NCBI RefSeq assembly: GCF_002277815.1
Contig: NZ_NKJI01000004.1
Location: 186,001-250,000 of the forward strand
DNA: 64,000 nt
Direction: 5' to 3'
Source: Pseudomonas sp. ERMR1:02
GTDB lineage: Bacteria; Pseudomonadota; Gammaproteobacteria; Pseudomonadales; Pseudomonadaceae
Positions within the stretch are counted from its first letter, which is position 1. The number at the start of each line of letters is the position of its first letter. Made by a program: the position numbers and the translations under genes. The notes beneath the pieces are model-generated. The model saw nothing but the letters and a program-made list of their open reading frames with translations, was not told where the DNA came from and did not search any database. Of the stretch, positions 57,889 through 64,000 are shown in pieces.

Positions 57889-59622
57889 ATGTCTGCCGAA
57901 GAGAATTTTCTCCCCGACATTGACTGCGATGTGCTGGTCGTCGGTTCCGGTGCGGCCGGGTTGTCGGCGGCAGTGACTGCAGCGTTCCATGGCCTGAAAG
58001 TCATCGTGGTCGAAAAAGACCCGGTGTTTGGCGGCGCCACGGCCTGGTCCGGCGGCTGGGCGTGGGTGCCATGCAATCCATTGGCCCGGCGCGCCGGCAT
58101 CGTCGAGGACGCGGAGTTGCCCCGCACATACCTGAAACACGAGTTGGGCGAGCGTTACCAGCCGGCGATGATCGATGCGTTTCTGGAGGCTGGCCCGCGA
58201 ATGGTCGCATTCTTCGAAAAGCACACCTCGCTGCAATTCGCTGACGGTAATGCGATTGCCGACATTCATGGCGATACGCCGGGCGCCGGCACCGGTGGAC
58301 GCTCGGTAATCGCCGCGCCGTATGACGCACGAAAAGTCGGCAAGCTGCTCAAACGTCTGCGCAAAACCATGCGGGAAACGTCCTTCATGGGCATGCCGAT
58401 CATGGCGGGTGCGGACCTTACGGCGTTCCTGAACCTGACCCGCTCGCTGTCGGCGGCCTGGCATGTAACCCGACGTTTTACTCGCCACCTGATCGACCTC
58501 GCCGTGTATGGACGGGCGATGCAACTGGTCAATGGCGTGGCGCTGGTGGCGCGCCTGGCAAAGTCCGCCGAAGACCTTGGTGTGCTGCTCCGGGAGTCGG
58601 CGCCGGTCACCCAATTGCTGCGCGAAAACAACAAAGTGCACGGCGCCGTGGTCAGTACCGCCAACGGTTCGGTACGCATCAAGGCGCGTAAGGCTGTGGT
58701 GCTTGCGGCCGGCGGATTCGCCAATGACATCGAACGTCGCAAGGCGCTGTTCCCGCGCACACCCACCGGACATGAACACCTGGCCTTGCCGCCAGTCGGC
58801 GTGTCCGGCGATGGCCTGCGACTGGGTGAAAGCGTCGGCGCCTGCGTGGATACCGACATGCAATCCCCTGTTGCTTGGGCACCGGTTTCCCAAGTGCCAC
58901 ACAGCGACAGCAACACTGGCCACTTCCCGCACATCATCGAGCGCGGCAAGCCAGGGATCATCGGCGTGCTGAGCAACGGCCAGCGCTTCGTCAACGAAGC
59001 CAACGGCTATTACGATTATGTGACGGCCATGGTCGCTGCCGCACCGGAGGGTGAAGAAGTCGCCTCCTGGCTGCTTTGCAGCCATGCTTTTCAGCGGCGC
59101 TATGGCTTGGGCATCTCTCGGCCGTTTCCGGTGCCACTGTCATCCTTTATCCGCAGCGGCTATCTGAAAACTGGCAGCACCCTTGAGGAATTGGCGTCGG
59201 CCTGCGGCATCAATCCGGTCGGCTTGCGCAACACCGTCACGGACTACAACCGTCACGCTCGCAATGGTGAAGACCCGCAATTCGGCCGGGGTTCGACGCC
59301 CTACAACCGCAAACAGGGTGATGCGTCGCAACGGCCCAACCCGTGTATCGCCACCATCGAACACGGCCCGTTCTATGCGGTGAAGGTCCAGCCCGGCTGC
59401 TTCGGCACCTTCGCCGGGCTCAAGGTCAATCAACACGCCCAGGTCCTCGACGACTCGGGCCAGGCCATCGCCGGGCTTTACGCAGCAGGCGGCGATATGG
59501 CCAGCATCATGGGTGGGCATTACCCCGCCGGCGGCATCAATATCGGCCCGGCGCTGACGTTCGGCTACATCGCCGCACGCCACATTGCAGGAATCACTGC
59601 TTATGAACAGGAGGTCGACTAG
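57889..59622 (+). CDS. FAD-dependent dehydrogenase (fumarate reductase/3-ketosteroid dehydrogenase-like)
   Basis: A 577-residue flavoprotein of the FAD_binding_2 family: dinucleotide motif VLVVGSGAAGLSAAVTAAF (about 15-33), GGATAWSGGWAWVP, the later VVLAAGGFANDIERR and the C-terminal GLYAAGGDMASIMGGHYPAG, which matches the 3-ketosteroid-delta1-dehydrogenase branch. GGAG precedes the ATG. It is cytoplasmic, without a Tat signal. With the IclR regulator and the TIM-barrel enzyme it may oxidise a ring-type carboxylic acid, but the substrate is not known. Confidence 0.88.
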   Translation: MSAEENFLPDIDCDVLVVGSGAAGLSAAVTAAFHGLKVIVVEKDPVFGGATAWSGGWAWVPCNPLARRAGIVEDAELPRTYLKHELGERYQPAMIDAFLEAGPRMVAFFEKHTSLQFADGNAIADIHGDTPGAGTGGRSVIAAPYDARKVGKLLKRLRKTMRETSFMGMPIMAGADLTAFLNLTRSLSAAWHVTRRFTRHLIDLAVYGRAMQLVNGVALVARLAKSAEDLGVLLRESAPVTQLLRENNKVHGAVVSTANGSVRIKARKAVVLAAGGFANDIERRKALFPRTPTGHEHLALPPVGVSGDGLRLGESVGACVDTDMQSPVAWAPVSQVPHSDSNTGHFPHIIERGKPGIIGVLSNGQRFVNEANGYYDYVTAMVAAAPEGEEVASWLLCSHAFQRRYGLGISRPFPVPLSSFIRSGYLKTGSTLEELASACGINPVGLRNTVTDYNRHARNGEDPQFGRGSTPYNRKQGDASQRPNPCIATIEHGPFYAVKVQPGCFGTFAGLKVNQHAQVLDDSGQAIAGLYAAGGDMASIMGGHYPAGGINIGPALTFGYIAARHIAGITAYEQEVD

Positions 59623-59783
59623 GTCAGCCCGGACTTTGCGCCAGTGTGGGATGCGTTCGACCAGTAACCGGGAAATGGTCATGGCCTTACCAACCCTTAC
59701 ACATTTCTCCCACACCATCTTGCCTGTGCGGTTATTCATGGAATCGGCGATATCCGCCCATCAATCCATGAGAGACCGCAACC

Positions 59784-60641
59784 ATGTTATGGAACAAGGC
59801 AAGACGCAGCGACAACGTAAACGACACTCGGGAGGGCAAGGATGCCCGCACACTCACAGGGAAAACCCTGGGCGCCGGACTGGCCGCTATCGCACTGGCA
59901 AGTGCAGGATTTTACTCGTTGCTGAGTGACAGCCCCGTTGCCCCTTCGGACATTCATGAACCACCCGCCTCCCCCCTCACGATCGAGCCCACCGAAGATC
60001 TGCAACTGAAGTTTGTCCAGTCAGTGCTGGGCGAGACCGAAGACACCTGGAAACAACTTTTTGCACAATCGGGACGGGAATACGCGCCCCCGACACTGAC
60101 GCTGTTCGACAAAGGCATTGTTTCGGAATGTGGGTTCGCCAACCCGGCCAATGCTCCGTTCTATTGCCCGAGCAACCAACAGGTGTATCTCGACCTGGCA
60201 GTCTTCGAGAAGCTGGAACAGCACTTTTCAGTGGTCGCAGACTTCGCACGGGCCTACATCATCGCCCACGAGATCGGCCATCACGTGCAGCTTGAACTGG
60301 ACCTTTCCGATCCATTCGAAAAGGCTCTGCTCGACCAGCAACCCGTCATGGGCGATGGGGGTCTGGAGGTCCGTGCGGAATTGCAGGCCGATTGCCTGGC
60401 CGGCGTCTGGGCACACCATGCGCAACAGCGCCTGGACTGGCTTGAACCTGGCGATATCGAAGCCGCATTACATGCCGCAGCAGTGTTCGGTGACGACAAC
60501 CTGCAACGCTCCCGAAACTCCGCGGTTCGGCCAGAGACGTTCAGCCATGGCACCTCAGAGCAGCGCGTGAACTGGTTCAAAACCGGTTTTGACACTGGCC
60601 GCACGCAGGCGTGTGACACCTTCGCCGCCATCGACTTATAA
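59784..60641 (+). CDS. YpfJ-like neutral zinc metallopeptidase, copy 1
   Basis: A 285-residue membrane-anchored protein of the zinc metallopeptidase family DUF/pfam YpfJ. N-terminal MLWNKARRSDNV, one membrane segment (about 30-47), then the peptidase part with zinc motif AHEIGHH (about 160-166) and the downstream ELQADCLAGVWA whose Glu is the third ligand. The end is HGTSEQRVNWFKTGFDTG. It is a tandem paralogue of the next gene, with a shorter and more divergent linker and no glycine-rich stretch. Confidence 0.85.
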   Translation: MLWNKARRSDNVNDTREGKDARTLTGKTLGAGLAAIALASAGFYSLLSDSPVAPSDIHEPPASPLTIEPTEDLQLKFVQSVLGETEDTWKQLFAQSGREYAPPTLTLFDKGIVSECGFANPANAPFYCPSNQQVYLDLAVFEKLEQHFSVVADFARAYIIAHEIGHHVQLELDLSDPFEKALLDQQPVMGDGGLEVRAELQADCLAGVWAHHAQQRLDWLEPGDIEAALHAAAVFGDDNLQRSRNSAVRPETFSHGTSEQRVNWFKTGFDTGRTQACDTFAAIDL

Positions 60642-60789
60642 GACCCGTCGGTCAACGAAACCACTAATGTCACCCCATGCACAGAACCGGCGCTGCACAA
60701 GGCTGTCTGACGACCGGACTGGCGCCGGTCCCACTTGGCAGCAACACTCATCGCACGGAGCTTTACCCAGAACAGAAGAGGATTCCCAC

Positions 60790-61683
60790 ATGCTATGGAA
60801 AAAAGGCCGACGCAGCGACAACGTGGTCGATGCCCGTGGCGATGATAGCGGCGGTGGTGGTGGCGGCGGGATGCGCTTCGGCGGCAAGGGCCTGAGCCTG
60901 ACGGCGATCCTCCTGATTGTCGGGATCGGCTGGATCACCGGCCAGGACCCGATGCAGATCCTCGGCCAACTCACAGGCCAGATGGGCGAGCAATCGGCAC
61001 CGGCCACCAACCAGACCCGCAAGGCGCCACCGGCCAATGATGAAGGGGCCGAATTTGTCCGCTCGATCCTCGGCGATACAGAAGACACCTGGCGGCAGAT
61101 TTTCCAGCAGGCTGGCCGTCAATATAAGGACCCGACCCTGGTGCTGTTCAGCAGTCGCGTCAACTCGGCTTGCGGCTTGGCGACGTCGGCGACCGGCCCG
61201 TTCTATTGTCCGGCAGACCAGAAAGTCTATCTGGATACGAGTTTCTTCCAGGAGATGTCCCAACGCTTTGCAGCCGCCGGCGATTTCGCCCAGGCCTACG
61301 TGATCGCTCACGAAGTCGGACACCATGTGCAGACCTTGCTCGGCGTTTCCGCGAAGATTCAGGCCGCTCGGCAACAGGGCCGGCAGATGGAAGGCGACGG
61401 CGGCTTGCTGGTACGCCAGGAACTGCAAGCCGATTGCCTGGCTGGGGTCTGGGCCAACAATGCACAAAAACGTCTGAATTGGCTGGAACCGGGTGACATC
61501 GAAGAAGCTCTGAACGCAGCCAACGCCATCGGCGACGATCGATTGCAGCAACAGGGTCAGGGCCGTGTGGTGCCGGACTCGTTTACCCATGGTACGTCGG
61601 CGCAACGGGTGCGCTGGTTCAAAACCGGATTCGCACAAGGCCAGGTCGGCCAGTGCGATACCTTCGCGGCGAAAAATCTGTAA
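60790..61683 (+). CDS. ypfJ: YpfJ-like neutral zinc metallopeptidase, copy 2
   Basis: A 297-residue protein with the classic YpfJ layout: MLWKKGRRSDNVVDARGDDS, a poly-Gly stretch, a membrane segment (about 37-55), the zinc motif AHEVGHH (near 173) and ELQADCLAGVWANNAQKRL, ending HGTSAQRVRWFKTGFAQG. This is the copy found in most proteobacteria. It starts 148 bases after copy 1, and the next gene begins at once after its stop. Confidence 0.9.
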   Translation: MLWKKGRRSDNVVDARGDDSGGGGGGGMRFGGKGLSLTAILLIVGIGWITGQDPMQILGQLTGQMGEQSAPATNQTRKAPPANDEGAEFVRSILGDTEDTWRQIFQQAGRQYKDPTLVLFSSRVNSACGLATSATGPFYCPADQKVYLDTSFFQEMSQRFAAAGDFAQAYVIAHEVGHHVQTLLGVSAKIQAARQQGRQMEGDGGLLVRQELQADCLAGVWANNAQKRLNWLEPGDIEEALNAANAIGDDRLQQQGQGRVVPDSFTHGTSAQRVRWFKTGFAQGQVGQCDTFAAKNL

Positions 61684-62655
61684 ATGAAAAAATGGTTGTT
61701 GGCGTTGCTGTTCACTTGCGCAAGTCCTTTCACAAATACTTGGGCTGCCGAGCAGGGTGTCAAGGAGATCAGTCCCGGACGCCTGTTGTTGAAATCAGGT
61801 GAAATGGCGGTAGGCATCAGCCCCGCCCCGGCAAAAATCGAACGCGTGTTGATCATCGTTCACGGCCGCTTGCGCAATGCGCAAACCTACCTGCAAAGCG
61901 GCGAACATGCGGCGCAACTGGCCGGGCAAAGCGCAACGACCCTGGTGATCGCCCCGCAATTTCTCAATGAAACCGACGTCGCGCTACATCCCGTGGCCGA
62001 CACGGTTTTGCGCTGGCAGGGCGATGAGTGGATGGCGGGTGGCGAATCCACCGCACCGTTTCGTCTGAGTTCCTTTGATGCACTGGATGAAATCGTCGCC
62101 CGACTGGGTGATCGCCAGCAGTTTCCGGACGTGAAGCAAATCGTCATCGCCGGACACTCCGGCGGTGCTCAAGTGGTTCAGCGCTACGCTCTGCTGGGCC
62201 ACGATCAACCAGCGCTGGAAGCCGCCGGCGTACAGGTGCGCTACGTGATCGCCAACCCGTCATCCTATGCGTATTTCGATGAGCGCCGACCGGTGGCCTT
62301 CAACCACGCCGGATGCCCGGACTTCAATCGATGGAAGTATGGACTGACAGATTTACCCGCCTACGCCGAAGGACAAACCGTCGCGCAATTGCAGGAAAAA
62401 TACCTCAAGCGCGACATCGTTTATCTAGTGGGGCAGCAGGACATGAACCCGAATCATCCGGCGCTGGATAAAAGCTGCGAGGCCAAGGCCCAAGGCCCTT
62501 ACCGATTGGCTCGTGGGCGTTTTTACTTCGATTATCTGAAGCGGCTGCAACCGCAAGGGTTGAATCAGCAACTGATCGAAGTGCCCGGGGTGGGGCATAA
62601 CGGGGATGGGATGTTTACCTCGCCTGAGGGGCAGAAGGCGTTGTTTGGGCAGTAG
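61684..62655 (+). CDS. Secreted alpha/beta-hydrolase
   Basis: A 323-residue exported hydrolase: signal peptide MKKWLLALLFTCASPFTNTW-AAEQ, HGRLRNAQTYL near residue 60, nucleophile elbow IAGHSGGAQ (Ser near 159) and a late VPGVGHNGDGM with the probable catalytic His. The start directly follows the ypfJ stop with no gap, so translation is coupled. Substrate unknown; an esterase role is likely. Confidence 0.85.
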   Translation: MKKWLLALLFTCASPFTNTWAAEQGVKEISPGRLLLKSGEMAVGISPAPAKIERVLIIVHGRLRNAQTYLQSGEHAAQLAGQSATTLVIAPQFLNETDVALHPVADTVLRWQGDEWMAGGESTAPFRLSSFDALDEIVARLGDRQQFPDVKQIVIAGHSGGAQVVQRYALLGHDQPALEAAGVQVRYVIANPSSYAYFDERRPVAFNHAGCPDFNRWKYGLTDLPAYAEGQTVAQLQEKYLKRDIVYLVGQQDMNPNHPALDKSCEAKAQGPYRLARGRFYFDYLKRLQPQGLNQQLIEVPGVGHNGDGMFTSPEGQKALFGQ

Positions 62656-62679
62656 GTGTTGTAGTGCTTCGCCCGACGC

Positions 62680-62749
62680 TTTCGCGGGCAAGCCTCGCTC
62701 CTACAGTTGATCGCACTCCCCTGTAGGAGCGAGGCTTGCCCGCGATGGG
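62680..62749. repeat. REP pair, tail to tail
   Basis: TTTCGCGGGCAAGCCTCGCT ... CCTACA and TGTAGGAGCGAGGCTTGCCC between the convergent hydrolase and HAD genes. Confidence 0.87.
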
Positions 62750-62753
62750 GCCC

Positions 62754-63347
62754 TCAAGCCGACAGCATCTGCCGCAACTCGACACAATCCGCCGCATGCC
62801 AATCCGCCAACTCCGGCCAGGGGTTATCCGGCAGGTTCACCAACACCGTCCGCGTCCCCGCCGCTCGCCCGCAATCCAGATCGAAGCGGTAATCACCGAC
62901 CATCACCATCTCGCGCGTCGGCACGTTCCAGGCCGCGGCCAGTTTCAGCAAACCACCGGGATGCGGTTTTGGCGGCGCTTCATCGCGACCGAGCACATCC
63001 TCCACCGCGAAGCAGTCGGCCAGGCCGATGGCCTCCAGGGTGACATGCGCCAGCTCACGGGCATTGCGCGTGAGAATGCCCAGCCGATATCCGCGTGCGG
63101 CCAATTCACGTACCAGTTCCACGGCCCCCGTTGCCGGTTTCGAGCCCAGCGCCAGGTCCCGCTCGTGTTCCAGCAGCCACGCGTGTTTAGCCGCGGCTTC
63201 ATCGGCCGGCAGTGCAGCGAGGTGAGTCAGGATGTCCTCTTCGGCCGGGATCGCCAATGCCACGCGAATTGCCGCGAAGTCATGCACGGCCACCGTCAGA
63301 GTGCCGTCCATGTCGAACACCCAATGACGTACATCGGCCAGACTCAT
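62754..63347 (-). CDS. HAD-superfamily phosphatase
   Basis: A 197-residue HAD hydrolase: motif I FDMDGTLTVAV (Asp nucleophile near 12), motif II in ILTRNARE (Thr), Lys in PPKPHPGGLL and motif IV VMVGDYRFDLDCG. The cap is small and helical (type IA), as in phosphoglycolate-like phosphatases. The start MSLADVRHWVF overlaps the tesB stop by four bases, so it is translated with tesB. Confidence 0.9.
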   Translation of the reverse strand: MSLADVRHWVFDMDGTLTVAVHDFAAIRVALAIPAEEDILTHLAALPADEAAAKHAWLLEHERDLALGSKPATGAVELVRELAARGYRLGILTRNARELAHVTLEAIGLADCFAVEDVLGRDEAPPKPHPGGLLKLAAAWNVPTREMVMVGDYRFDLDCGRAAGTRTVLVNLPDNPWPELADWHAADCVELRQMLSA

Positions 63348-64000
63348 GCCCAATCCTTGCGATGGCGAATCAGGCCTTCCTGAGTGACCGAAGCCACCAG
63401 TTGCCCGGCGCGGTTGAACACGCTGCCACGGCAAAACCCGCGGGAGTTGCCGGCCCACGGACTGTCCATGGCGTACAGCAACCAGTCATCAGCACGCAGG
63501 TTGGCGTGGAACCACAGCGCGTGGTCGAGGCTGGCGACCTGCATGTCCTTGTGCCAGACCGATTTGCCATGGGGCTGCATCGAGGTGGTCAACAGACCGA
63601 AGTCCGAGGCATAGGCCAGTAAGTATTTGTGCAACGCCGGGGAGTCGGCCAAGGCACCGTCGGCGCGAAACCAGACGTACTTGACCGGATCGGAAGGTTG
63701 CGGGTTGTAGGGATCTTTCTCGGTAACTGGCCGAAATTCGATCGGTTTAGGGCACAGCAGTTTTTCGCGCATTTTTTCCGGGATCAGGTGCGCGCGTTGC
63801 TGGGTGAGCTCCAGTTCCGACGGCAGGTTTTCCGGGCCGACCACTTGCGGCATCTGGCTCTGGTGCTGAAAACCCTCTTCGTCGTACTGGAACGAAGCGC
63901 TGCAGGTGAAGATCGGGTGCCCCTTCTGAATCGCCGTCACCCGACGCGTGCTGAAACTGCCGCCATCACGAACCCGGTCAACCTGATAGACCACCGGCAA
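63344..64000 (-). CDS. tesB: Acyl-CoA thioesterase II, 5' end outside the window
   Basis: The C-terminal 218 residues of TesB, which hydrolyses acyl-CoA of medium and long chain. Double hot-dog parts are visible with VDRVRDGGSFSTRRVTAIQ (first half, HotDog helix region) and the later SLDHALWFHANLRADDWLLY with the catalytic Asp, then GSVFNRAGQLVASVTQEGLI. The first 70 or so residues lie beyond the window edge. Confidence 0.94.
   Translation of the reverse strand: MPVVYQVDRVRDGGSFSTRRVTAIQKGHPIFTCSASFQYDEEGFQHQSQMPQVVGPENLPSELELTQQRAHLIPEKMREKLLCPKPIEFRPVTEKDPYNPQPSDPVKYVWFRADGALADSPALHKYLLAYASDFGLLTTSMQPHGKSVWHKDMQVASLDHALWFHANLRADDWLLYAMDSPWAGNSRGFCRGSVFNRAGQLVASVTQEGLIRHRKDWA

Overview
The window is a GC-rich chromosomal stretch from a Pseudomonas of the fluorescens/putida type. 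The evidence is the gene content and gene order (proB-obg-rpmA-rplU | ispB, fklB, a Lon-like protease, morA-glyA, all familiar from Pseudomonas chromosomes), plus about twenty copies of the short REP palindromes (TGTAGGAGC...GCTCCTACA) typical of that group. No prophage, insertion sequence, integrase, tRNA, rRNA or CRISPR array was seen. It is core chromosome with catabolic and regulatory modules.

Layout. 1-6.7 kb: proline synthesis, ribosome-assembly GTPase, L27, L21, octaprenyl diphosphate synthase, a zinc-ribbon protein, a small gene under a probable Fur box, and FklB. 6.9-17.2 kb: YqhA-type membrane protein, a large lipoprotein, LonB-like protease, DUF3015 and DUF4105 envelope proteins, a GreA/GreB-like factor and glutamate dehydrogenase. 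17.5-24.8 kb: EttA, MorA (PAS-GGDEF-EAL) and GlyA. 25-32 kb: an orphan gene pair, a dicarboxylate symporter with two GntR regulators, a CobW GTPase, YbdD and CstA. 32-38.5 kb: PilZ protein, RadA, MscL, ferredoxin-NADP reductase, a LuxR solo and RsmC. 38.5-41.4 kb: a cyanide-insensitive-type bd oxidase operon under a perfect Anr/Fnr box. 41.7-47.7 kb: MFS exporter, HigBA, a DJ-1 homologue, DUF4879, a purine permease, TrmA and a tautomerase. 47.8-59.6 kb: a LysR gene, then a hydroaromatic (quinate/shikimate) catabolic block (AroQ, AroE-like, TetR, QuiC1, MFS), an EamA carrier, and an IclR-controlled pair (TIM-barrel isomerase/dehydratase and FAD dehydrogenase). 59.8-64 kb: two tandem zinc metallopeptidases with an alpha/beta hydrolase, a HAD phosphatase and the 3' part of tesB.

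How they work together. In the hydroaromatic block the MFS carrier imports substrate. The AroE-like dehydrogenase, the type II dehydroquinase and QuiC1 (with all four metal ligands E134, D165, Q191, E239) then convert quinate/shikimate to protocatechuate. A matching 15-bp operator-like sequence lies before aroQ and again in the quiC1/MFS intergenic region, so the TetR protein probably controls both arms.

The most striking non-gene signal is a set of single-base deletions in homopolymer runs. Six genes are broken by them (morA, the dicarboxylate symporter, cstA, an EamA carrier with three hits, higB and a tautomerase), and a seventh locus is probably also affected. In every case one extra base restores a full-length, family-like protein. 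This looks more like consensus error in homopolymers than biology, but it should be settled before any of these genes is called a pseudogene.
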